From contig CM041294.1 in the NCBI GenBank assembly GCA_023052935.1, positions 85,297,474 through 85,361,473 of the forward strand: a stretch of 64,000 bases of DNA. Direction: 5' to 3'. The notes below the pieces were generated by a model. The model was not told the origin of the DNA. It did not search any database and saw nothing but the letters and a program-made list of their open reading frames with translations. This document shows, piece by piece, positions 11,101 to 23,700 of the stretch. Made by a program: the position numbers and the translations under genes. Each line of letters opens with the position of its first letter. Within the stretch, counting starts at the first letter, position 1. This DNA is from Piezodorus guildinii (lineage: Eukaryota; Arthropoda; Insecta; Hemiptera; Pentatomidae).

Positions 11101-14100
11101 AGATTCCTGACCGTCGGTACAGGGTTGGGATATGTGGAACAGTTTTTAGAAGGTGATGTGATCCTATTACAATTGCTTTGTAGTGGATGTATTTGAAAAT
11201 AGGGATTATAATATGGTATAAGATTACAATGTGTATTTAGAATTAAAAGGAATATAATGACGCTTAGGTTATTATAAATTTCGACTTAGATTAAATTTTA
11301 TCTATTGCTAAAGATATCTGTCTGAAGCGGGGGTCAACAGCGGTCTCTCCTGTTAGGTCATTTATCTGTTCCTGGGCCGGCCGGCGCCTATGCTTCTACT
11401 AACTATGATAAAATGATGGATTTCGCTGCGATATGGATGCAAATTCTCACTTTCTTTTCTTATATCTTTTTCGGAGAGGATTCTGGTCCTAGGGAAGGGT
11501 ACCTCCAAATGCCACCAGATGGCCCTATTAGCACTTGATTGTATTGCTGCATGCAAGATGCCATATCTTGAAATGGGTTAAGGTCCGTGTTCCCTTAATA
11601 CCAATATTAAGAAAAAATGAAATTTTTTAATTCCAAAAAAATTCATTAATTTTTTTAAAAATTTTATATCCCCATTTAAAAAAATCCTAGGCCCATCAGT
11701 CAGGTTTGAACCTACTAGACCACAGATGACCTCACTTTTAAGTAAGTAAAAACAGTAGGTTATCTGCTAACTTACACAACGTGAATGAATTACACAACGT
11801 TTATTATTATCTAAAATAATTAGTTCTATAATGCTTTTCATCACTCTTTATTAACTTTTACAAGCTCTTTTGTATCAGATAATATTTTTTTTTCTAAAAT
11901 CTTAAGCTTTCCATATTATAATGTATATTACTTTTGCTATGTTACAAAATCGAAAAATTGCATTAAAAAAATATTTTTTTCAGTTTTCACCTTAAGTTGT
12001 TTTTTAAATTCGCACATCTTACATATTTATCTGTTATTTATCAATGCTAACAAGATAATTTGGTTATTTTTATAGAATCTATAAAATTAAAGGTACTTTA
12101 AGATATCGGCATTTAAGCCCTGTTATACTATTTTAATCAGATTGAAACCTACATGACGTTTAAGCCTATTAAATTATTCATCGATATAGCGAGTTTAATC
12201 AAAATCATCGAAACCGTTTTCGAAAGAATCGAAAAAAGGTGCAAAATGCATAGTATAAAGTGGCTCTTCTGGTAAGCTCATTTTGATGTTAAAGGTTTTG
12301 TAACGTCTCAGGCGTGCTTGTTACCACCGATGAAAAACACATAAATACATAAGTTGGACGAATTCGATATCTAACTAAAGGAGAAAACTGAAAAACATAT
12401 TTTTTTAATGCAATTTTTTGTTTTTGAACATAAGAACAGTAATATACTAACTAAATATTTTAGAATAAATATTATCTAATGAACAAACTTGTAAAAGTTA
12501 ATAAAGAGTGATGAAAAGCAGATAAAACTGATTATTTTAGATAATGATATAGTAGATTTTTTAATTAAACACATGTTTCTATAGAAATTCAATTTAATTA
12601 ATTCTTTAATAGTTTCACGTATTTTTATCTATAACTGTGTTTGAAAATTCTTTCATTGATTTTAAAAATGGAGGTAAATGAAAGTCGTGTGTTGCCCGCA
12701 CCAGATTTTTATTTAAATTATCTTCAAATTTTACTTTCACTTACCTATATATCAAATATATAGTAAGAAAAAGTATTGCGATCGTGAAAATTTTAGAATT
12801 CCAATTTTCAACAGTAATACACGTTTTAGGATCCCTTGAGTCTAAATAACCATGTCCCGCAAAAATGTATGTGTGTGTGTGTGTTTGTGGTAACTCCCGG
12901 GCAAAAACCATAAGTCCTAGGAAACCGAAATTTCATATTTAGGACAACTATACGTTCGAGATGTTACAGATTCTTTTTCATCAAAATCGGCTGACCGGAA
13001 GATCTACTTTATACCATGCATTTAGCACCTTTTTACGATTTTCTCAAAAACGGCTCTAACGATTTTGATTAAACTCCCCATACCTATGTAAAATTTGATG
13101 GGATTTAATATCATGTAGGTTCATTGTGATTGAAATAGTATGACAGGGCTTAAATGCAGATATTTTAAATTTTATTCCTCTAAAGTACCTTAAAAAAAAA
13201 TTGGAACAACATCTTATTAGCATTGATAAATAATGGGTAAATATATGGGTAAGTTGGGCGAATTTGATAAACAACTAAAGGAGAAAAGTGCAAACATATT
13301 CTTATATGCATTTTTTGTGTTTTTGAACACACCATGGGATAGCTAAAGATTTTAGAAATAATATTATCTAATACACGGAATTTTAAAGGTTAATGGAGAG
13401 TGATGAAAAGCCGATATAACTGACTGACTGTTGCAGGTAAAAAGATAATAGATTATTTAATATAACACATGTTTCTATTGAAATTCAATTCATAAATTGA
13501 TTTTAACAGCTGAGATAAGTGAAAGTCGTGTGTTGCCTGCACCAGATTTGTTTTTAATATTCCACGAAAATATAACTTTCTAAGGAAACAGAAACCAAAA
13601 TTATTTTAAACCGGATAGTAAATGAAACTCTTGTAATGCACACACCGGCATGTTTGTTCCGAAATACTTTTAAAGAGAGATTGGTCTTCGAGGCCACCAC
13701 CCGGTATCCTTGGTATTAGATCGTCAGGAGCATCATGCGAAGTCTTTTAATGGAGGGGAAAAAAATTATTGCGGGAGAGTTTCCTCCTTCTCAGTAGGAA
13801 TAAATTAGCCTAAAACCTTTTAAAATTCCCTGGCTAAAACATTCCTAAAACAATAGATCATAATTCGGACAATTGTGCGTAGATAACTAATCTGTTTCCT
13901 GTTATTGTCCTACTAGCCAGCCCTAATATTAGGAAGTTTAGGTTCTAGTTTGGAAGGTAGCAACGTTTTCAACAATTCATTTCTCTAAGGCTGTTTTCTT
14001 TTCACATCGATATGTCTTTCAGCTAAGGGTCTATAAATTTCATTGTTTAGCTTTCTCTTTTTCCACAGTTTGACAAATTCTAGCTTTGTTGATATTGCTC

Positions 14101-17100
14101 AGATCGAAAATTTGATGACGGCTCCCAAGTCAGAAATTTATTGGATAATATTTTTTATTATCACACTAACGGTCAAATCTTCCTCTTAACTACAAAATGC
14201 TCATCTACATGACTATTATAAGACCTATCTGGACTTACGGAATTGAGCTATGGGGCTCTACCAAGCCATCTAATTCCTCTCGTATCCAATCTTTACAATA
14301 CAAAATCCTTCGTAAAATCCTCAACGCTCCTTTGAATAAACTCTTTCGCTACAAGATTTCTATGTATTCATTGTTGAATCATGATGTTATACAGCTTCTT
14401 ACGGTCTTTGGAATCATAACCTAGTATAAGTAAGGTTAGTTTTAAAGGAATCTCTGATATAATATATAAAGTAAGGGAAAGTAATGCAAACTTGAATATA
14501 TATACAAATTGGTTTCTCTCAATGGAAATATACCTTTTATGAATTTCATTCATTAATATACCGTTTGTTTCCCCCAAGGAACATAATTGTAAACAAATTA
14601 TGTGAATAGAATTAAATGATGTGAATGGGACCGATTTATCATAACACTTTTATAATCAAGAAACATTATAATATGATTAAATAGTTAATTTTTCTCTTTC
14701 CTAACCAAACTACTTACAAAAACTTCTATCATTCCAATCAAATATCTTAAGATTGATTAACGCAGCTTCATGGTATGTAAACAAAATAATCCTACGTACT
14801 GACTTTTGAAAACCATCAGTAGTATGTACTCTTAATTTACGTCTTAACGCACAAAGCAATGGACAAACAAATGACACGCAGTCGGAAAAATTCGTGATAT
14901 AGTGGCCAAAAAGCCAAAGTTTTGATCGAAATGAAATAACGAAAAATTCTTTTTTTCGTTTATATTTATGGGATATCGTTTATTAGTGAGGGTGGAAACA
15001 TAACACTCAGTTGTCTATGAATCTTTGAAATTATTTGTTTTATGAAAACATTTTCTTACTTTGTTTTGTATTGGGGCAACTTCCGGTTTAAAATAATTGA
15101 CCTAATAAACGTCTTTACAGAGGTTTCTGTATACAACTGATGGAATTGAGGAAAATTCGGAAGAAGGTGGTGAAGAATTATCAGAAGAGGAAGAAGAAAA
15201 GTAAGAATTTAATTCATCGGGTGAGACTTGAAAAACTGGCGAGGAAGAGGATTTGCCGAAAGACAGTTGGCGAAGGAGTGTCCATTTTGATTTGGAATCC
15301 GGTGCGAAGGAGAGGGTTGTATAAAAGTAGTTAGATTTTGCTTGTCTGATAGTTGCCTGAGTCAGATTGCGGAGTGCCCTGAACGCTTGATAGTCGTCTG
15401 TCAGTCTAGTACGCCTAAAGCGTCTACGGGCTGCCTCACGCCTCTTTTGTAAGTCTTTTATTTCTGGACTCATCCAAGAGCAGGACGGCGGCGGAAGGTA
15501 CAGGTTTTGAGTGGGGCATGTTTGTCGAGGATACTGAGGAGATTGGAGGTGAGAATATCAACCAACCATTGAATCGATTGACGAGCAGACATAGATTTTA
15601 TTGCAATCCAAGGATTCAATATCGGGTAAAATATTTTCTCGGGTGAAGTCATTTAGGTTTCGGAAAGTTGCTGTTTTGGGAAGGAACGCTGAAGTTTGGA
15701 AATTGTATGAGATTTGGATAAGATCATGAGATGAAAGGAACGGAACAGGCAATTGAGAAGAGGAAAGAAGGTTTTGCGCAGAATCAATGATATGTAGGTC
15801 AAGCCAGGTGTCGGAACAACGAGTGTGATGACTTGGATCATATGGAACCATGAACAGGTGAAGAGAGAAAATAGGTTATCCAGGTATTGTCTATCATTGG
15901 AATCATAAAAGAAGTTGGTGTTAAAATCACCACTATTATAATATTATTGTACAAGGGGATATAGTTATAAAGGAAGGATTCAAAGGACGGATCGAAAGGT
16001 ACAAGAGGAGGACGATACACCACAGCATAAAGGAGAGTATTGGCTTTGTAGGAAATTTCAATGAAAAGGAATTCAATATGAGGAAATTCGGAAGGAGAAG
16101 AGAATTCCAATACATGGGATTTAAGGCTGTTGTGGACATAAAGTCCCACACCTCCACCAATCCAGCCAATCCGGTCATGGCGAATTAGGGAATAATCGGT
16201 AAGAGACACAGAGTGGGAAGGGATGTATGGTTTTAACCAGGTTTCAGAGACAGCGATGATGTGGTAAAAGTTATTCGTAAAATATTGGAAGAATTCGTCA
16301 AAGTGGGCGGGTAAGGACTGGGCGTTAACTGACAGGGATTAGGACATTAGACATACAGGAAAGGAAGTGGGAAAATAAACAGAGTGTGAAGGGAAGACGC
16401 TAGAGCCACAAGATGATAAATTAAAACTGGATATAAATTGATTAATGTAAAGGAAAAAATACAAAATAACTTTTGAGAGAAACGATTTAAACTAAAAAAA
16501 ACATAAATATTAAATCTTTCAAAGTAAAAAAACAAAAAACGAAGTAAACTTATGAGAAACAAAGTAGTTAAATTGAGATTCCAGAGGAGGTAAAGAAGAT
16601 TATTAGAAGCCGAGACCTTTTCCAGTATGTAGACCATAAGTAGACTGGTGTTTATGAGTCATCCGAAGACGTCTAGATCTTGAGATTTATCAAAAAAGAT
16701 GACAGGATGTCCATCTTCCTTCCTGCAGCGCACCCTGCCGGCGGCGAACCATACATATTTAATTTTTTTTTCCAATCTCTTTTGTCTAGCGAGCCAACAA
16801 AGGTGCTTATTCATAGGAGAAATTTCTTCGCTAAGATAAATCCGGTGAGTATCGTTCTCTTGCCACCCAATATCCAGCGTCGAGAAGTCTCTCTTAATTT
16901 TCCTGTTTCTTATTAGCTCGTCCCGCATCGATTGTGTTACAAACCGAGCGATGACAGAAGGAGGCCGGTGATTGTCTTTCTTCGGTCTGCGCCGCTCCAC
17001 AACGTCAAGATCCTCTGGACAAATTTTAATCCCCAGACCCGCGGCTACACTGGTCACTAGGGCCGCTGGTGTTTCCCCGGGGCGCACTGGGATCCCACGA

Positions 17101-20100
17101 ACTTCGACCGACCTGCAGAGTAATCCCTGTTCGGCCTTATTAAGGCGGACCTCTAATTCGCTCATTCGTGATTTGAGGATTTTATTTTCGGTTGTGACCT
17201 CTTCTAAATGTTTAGCCTGACCCTCAAGATGTTTCTCTATTTTCGTGAGACGGTCATTCAGCTCAAAACTCATCCCCCATATTTTTCTAGAGACGATTTA
17301 ATACTTTTGATTTAACAGATTCACTGCAGCCAGAATATTCGCTGCCGACGGTTCGGCGATCTTAGTCGGACTCCTTGGCGGGTCGCATTTTTTACAGAAC
17401 CAGGTTTTCTTTTGAGATTTAATTTGTTCTATTTCCTTATCACTTAGGTTGCAGCACTTACCGTGATAAATTACGCGGCATTTGCTACAACCCAAACTAC
17501 CTTTATCGTCCCTTGTAACCACACACTCACAGATAGTGCACTGAACCATTTTGCTACTGAGAGAAAAAAATGAAATAAAATAAAATAAAAATATATATCT
17601 ATATATTTATATATTTAGATATATATATTATGTTTACAAACAGTAGCGATGTTTACGCACGGCAAATTGTTATCAGACTTGAAAATCCTTTGAAAGTTAA
17701 TGGATTAACTGCGCTCTACTAACGGTGTCCAGTGAGTTTCAAACTTAACGTGTTCCCGTACTATTTCTTGTGCGTTTAATTGACGTTAAGTGACACTAAG
17801 TTCTTTTCACGACACGTAGAATTGTATTTAAAAAAAAAGGTAGGAAATAATAATAATAATTACGTGATAAACGAACTGTGGGAGCGATAGATGTTACCTC
17901 AATGCCGTCTATGGCCAGACATACTGCATATTTTAGGCTTCTGCCTAAATTAATTTACTGCAATTAATTAATAAGTGATTCCTATAACTTCTAAATTTTT
18001 ATTAAATAATTTTGAATCTAAAAAATAATATATTACGCCAAAAGGTGTAGTTAAAAAACTGTTTTTACTTCCAAGTAGCATACTTTATTTTCCGATCTCT
18101 TTATTTTAAAAAAATAATTCCCTCCCTCTCCTCTGACGAAAATCCATTTAAAGCGCTTGTAAATAGATTCAAATTATATATTGTTATATTATAGATTAAC
18201 AGTTCAATAAAGAGTTGGGGTCCGTACAGTTTCTATGCCAACGGGCGTGCAAGGAGATTATAATCCACTTTATTTGGGTTGGATGAGGAAGATATCCAAG
18301 CAGTAGAATCGATCCCCAGCTGAAATAAAAAACAATTAAAAATCCTGCCACAGAAGCTTTCGAATACAAGATCCGGAGATTAACGGTATAATGCTCCTAT
18401 GCATTTCAAACACCACAACGTAAATAGTTGTTGTTATCGGATCAATTAAAAAGTATTAAATATTTAAGTCCTGAAAAAAAAAAAAATTTCTGTTGTAAAT
18501 AAGCCAAAGGACCATGCCGAAGGTAAGTTAACCTTTAGTAAAATCACGCATCCTCGCGTGTAGCCAACACGCTCAATAACCGATAGCTGAGTTGCAATGG
18601 ATTGGTCATTAGCTGTCGGTATTTAATATTAAAAAATGACAGAGAAAAATGGTGCTATAAATCATTAAGTAACCGCCATATACCAGGAAGTATGGAGTTT
18701 ATTAATAACCAGTATGATCATATCTTCTCATTAGATATGTGATAACCAACCAAAACATTCAATATGCGATAAGTACGTCAATACACAACAGCTAATGAAA
18801 TTCATCCGTCTGAAGTATTCGTGAATCCAAGATTTTTAGGAATATAACTAGAATTAGCCAGCCATGACTTTAAGAGAAATGGAAGGATGAGCTGTGAATT
18901 TTGTCGCGCTCACAGGCGGTACTCAGCACCTTTTTTTGCAGATATTTTTGTTCCATATAGACCCCGTTATGGTTTATTGTTTTCAATAAATAAATCATTT
19001 TAATCGACCAAACAAAAACAAAAAAAAAAAATAAAAAAAATATTACCTCCCTCTCTCAAAATTTAAGGGTTTACGTTTCAAGGTACGTAGTCCGTTTGTC
19101 CGAAGAAAAAAAAAATCCTTTGTCCGCAGCATTTCTCCGAAACTACTGTACCAGTTGTTTTTTTTAATTTGCCACAAAAATACTAGGGCATGCAACTATG
19201 ATCCTAACACCTTGATGTCGATATCAGCTGATTATTTTTAAAATGGCGGCAAATTAAAAGGGATTTAATTCAATAACTCAAAAAATAATATTAATATAAT
19301 TATAAAAAAGAGAAAACAAATTGAAATTTTAACTATAAATACGCCCATAGCTAGGTTATTATTGGGGATAGAGAAAAATGTGTTTAGAATTTTAGAATCA
19401 GTAGAGCACTATAAACAAAAAAGGAAAAAGAAAAAAAAATGAAATCTTGCCTATATATAGGCTTGCAACTCCGTTATTTTCGAAGATAGAGAAAACAATT
19501 ACTAATGTTTTAAACCAAAAAAACGCATATAATCATAAAAAAGACAAAACAAAAATTGACATATTACCTATAAATTTTTGAATATTCAATATTTTAAATA
19601 ATGAACCTTTGTATTCGACCAAACAAAAAAATAATTACACCTCTCCCCTCCCTTTTAAAATTTGAGGGTTTACGTTTCGTGATACGAAGAATCCGAATAA
19701 CAAATTTTTAAAAAACCCGTTTTTTATAATTAATAAATAAATACCAAAATTCAGTGCTATGTCATAGAGGAATAAAATTTCTTACCAAATGAAAAAAGAA
19801 TCATTGAAATTCAGAACTAGCAGAGATATACTGTTTTGAAATTAACAGTTTAGATATACCACTTTCCTTAGGATTATTTATTGCTTTTCATTTTAGCTAA
19901 TTACCTATTAACAGCTGTATAAACAGTTATACCTTAATATAGTTATTTGGAAATAATAAAACATTTTGTACTAATTTGCAGTGTTTTTAAATTATTCCCT
20001 TTAAATTATACTAGAGATACTTAGGGACTTTCGCACTAAATCCAGGAGCTCTGTCCTCGCGCTCTTTTTACTTTCATTCGCCTATTTTTGAAAAACGCTG

Positions 20101-20669
20101 CAAATTATTACCCAATAGTTTACTATTTATAAATAACTATATTAGGGTACGATTATTCATACAGCTTTTTATAGCTGCTAATCTTTTCGATTTTTTTTAT
20201 ATCTTCAATAATAACCGAGTTTCGGTGGAATAACATTTATTATATGACTTGAATACATAGATCAACTTTTTTCTGTTTATCGCGCTTTCCTCATTCTAAA
20301 ACTCCTAACACATTTTTCCTTATCTCCAAAAATAAGTGACTTATAGGCATATTTCGGTGTAAAACTTCATTTTTTCTTGTTTCTCTTTTTTATAATTATT
20401 TGCGGGTATTTTTTTGTTTAAACAATATTTTTTTCTTCTTCAAAAACAACTGAGTTATTGAATTCAATCACTTTTAATCAGCCTTCATTTTAAAAATAAT
20501 CAGTTGATATCAACATATAGTTGTTAGAATCATCGTTGCCTAGTACAATATTTTTGGGGCAAATACAAAAACATTAGTCTAGTACTTTTGGAGAAAAGCC
20601 GCGGATGGTGGACAAACGGAATTTATTTTATTCGTTCGTAACGTAAGTACTCAAATTTTAAGGGGGGAA

Positions 20670-20736
<67 letters not shown>

Positions 20737-23700
20737 AAATCTGTTACAAAGATTCATTATTGAAAATAATAAACCATAAAACGAACCTTCAGAAACATCG
20801 GCCCCATTCACACCATTCCATTCTAATCAACTAATTTGTTTACAAAAGCGTTCGACCTTTCACTGCCGAAAGAAAAGCATAGAATTGAAACGTTCCGGAG
20901 CACTCACGGGAATTTGGAAATGGTGGTTATTGTGTCCATCTCGTGGGTTTTCGGTTAAAGACGACCTGTATCGGATTAAGGTGGGAGTATCGAGTCAGGG
21001 CAAGCTGAGAACTGACGTAAAAGCTTTCCAAACTGGTTCATTCATCACTTCATCATTATATACCTCTTCCACTTTCATAACAAGATAAATGGAAGGCTAA
21101 AAAAAAAAACGAGAAACTTCACCTTTCAACGCTCTAATTATTATTTACCAAACCGTATGTCATCGTAAATTTATTGGAATAATCCAGTAAAAATAAATAA
21201 TGTTAGAGTTTAGATGACCGTTGAGAATATCGACATTCATTAATTTATTTATTCGGATATATTTTCAATTTGTCACAATGGACAATAACAATAATGCTAC
21301 AGGATTACATTCATACAATATTTACAATATAAACAGAAGAAAAGTCAAATTACATAATATGAAACTAAAATAATAAAAGGTATATAATAACAGAATGTTG
21401 AGAATATTAGAGGAGGAAGATGGTTGGAGGGTCATCAAAAGTATACACACTATTATTTTTATCGTGTGCCGACGTTTCGGTCTACATCGTGGGCCTTCAT
21501 CAGGGCTAAGAGAAACAATATTACAACCAATAATATAAGAAAATTATTAATAGAATAGTTACAATAATATGATGACAGTAATGCAATAGGTTAAAATAAT
21601 ATTAAGGTGGCAGTGATAAAATATGGAAGCAAACATTATATTAAGATGAGAATATCGGAATGAGAATATTTGAAAGCTATAAAGAGAGAGAAGCTGAGCA
21701 AATCAAAGATAAAAGAAGAACAACTTGTAAACAATTAAACTTTTAAATATGAACAATTTCAAGAGATATTTGACGGTAGTATATTAAAAGAGCATAATAA
21801 TTAGAAACGAGAAAGAATCAGAATAAAAAAATTGAAAAAATAATTATTCTTGTTTCTCGTTTCTGATGATTATTTCATTTTATATACTACCATAAACTAT
21901 CACTTGAAAATTATTCATATTTAAAAGTTTAATTTTTCACATATTTGTTCTTCGTCTAATTTTTAATTATCTGCTTATTTTCTCTTTAAAGCCATAAAAT
22001 AATCTCATTCCAATATTATTATGTTAATTTTATTTTTACTCCCTTATTTATATTTCTGTCATCTTATTAAATTTTATTTAATTTTCTTTTTCATATTGTA
22101 TTACTGTCATAATATTATTTTACCTAACTTCTAAATGCATTGGTTGTTATCTTGTTTCTCTTAGCCCTGATGAAGGCCCACAATGTAGGCCGAAACGTCG
22201 GAACACGATTACAATAAATATTACTTATTAAAGTGTATTTTTTTTAATTTTTATTACTGCTCCCTCAACCATCTTCCTTATGCAGTAAAAATAAATTTTA
22301 TATTTCCTGGTCTCACTTTGAAATTTTTGTTCAGCAATTTTTGTTGTTTTTGTTTCATGCAGGATTTAAGTTAAGGGGACAAAAAAAAAAATAAAATTCA
22401 GGCAGTCATAGGGACTGCCGATAGAAGTGCAACTTTTTTTAAATTCTCAATTTGCCAGGAATTTCGTTGGAGAGAAGAAAAAAGGATCAAATTATTTGCT
22501 CTTTTTTTGTCTCTGTCGTTGACTTTTTTGTCTGTGTTGATATTTACGATACTTAATTTTCTCTTCATCTTGGATTTCGGCATTATAATTCGAAATACTC
22601 TCTATTAGAAGATTGATCTATCTATAAAATATTAAAATGAATGTGTTTTTTATTATATCTATACCACCGCTTTTGTTTTGTTTTGTTTTTCTGTATTTTT
22701 TCTCTAGGACGCTTAATTTTCAACAATAAAAAGAACGGTGTTGGGCTTAATACATTTAGAGATCCGTACTGTTTCTGGGCCAAGTAGCATAACAGCCAGC
22801 CTTCTATGCCCAAGGACGAGTATGGGTTCTCGCCTGGCAGATGGTCCTAGGATTTTTTAATGGGAGTAAACAATCCTAAGTTGTGCCGTCTTCCGGAGGA
22901 AATGTAAAATGGTGGGCCCGATAACGTAAAATGCCAGATAATTGTTAAATATTCATATCCTAATTAAAGCTAGGACTACTCAATAGAAAATCTTAACTTA
23001 CAGTTGACAACAAATTATTGATCTACAAGACAATACTGAAGCCTGTCTGGACCTACGGACTTGAACTATAGAGGACAGCTAATCTTTCTAACATCAAACG
23101 CATTCAATCCTTTCAGTCCAAAGTCCTTCGAACAATAGTAAATGATCCTTATTATGTCACCACGGCCTACCTTACACCACGACCTAAATATTCCATTTAT
23201 TTTAGATGTTATTCCATCTAAATTCTTCAAATTCCATCAGAATCCTAATCCTCTAGTTCAATCCCTTTCCATCTCCACACACCCTTACTATCTCCCTAGA
23301 AGGTTGAAACGGCAGTGGCCGCGCGACCTCTTGTAAATAGGTATATATTGAAGTTCTAGCACCGGCTAGATTCTCCACTCAATGTGCTGTATGCATGACT
23401 TGTATATAGGTATGAGTGATTTCCAGATTTTGTAAACATTTTATTGATTCATTATTGTATATATATTTTATTGTAATTTTATTGCTGTGTTAATATTATA
23501 TGAATGTTATCTTTCACCGCTGTTATTGATGTCCAAATTAGGACAGATTGTAATACTACTCAATGAAATATTGTTGTTGTTGAATTAAACCTATACAGAC
23601 AAAATTAATGACTCCGCTGTAGCGTATTCCAAATAGTCTCAGCAGCATAATGCGGCGTTAAATGAATTAAAACAAAAACAAAATGTAATCACATGATATT

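Larger units (their letters stand above)
15080..17560 (-). mobile_element. LINE (CR1/Daphne-like), 5' half: ORF1 and endonuclease
   Basis: Minus strand in order: a PHD-finger ORF1 start, a coiled coil and RNA-binding-like domain (17549-16659), then an ORF2 start with an AP-type endonuclease (16340-15850) and linker, stopping before the reverse transcriptase. The endonuclease has [19 protein letters not shown] and DFNTNFF, with at least one frameshift. It lies antisense to Ir25a in intron 1 and cannot transpose by itself. Confidence 0.85.

Noticed and set aside
16680..17220. + strand frames at 16680-16916 and 16972-17220
   Set aside because: They are shadows of the minus-strand LINE ORF1.
16659..17273. 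FP25K-like ORF as a viral insertion
   Set aside because: The PHD finger upstream and AP endonuclease downstream show that it is a LINE ORF1; the FP-like domain is normal for such ORF1 proteins.
20670..20722. (AT)n tract as a regulatory element
   Set aside because: It is a plain microsatellite inside a repeat arm.
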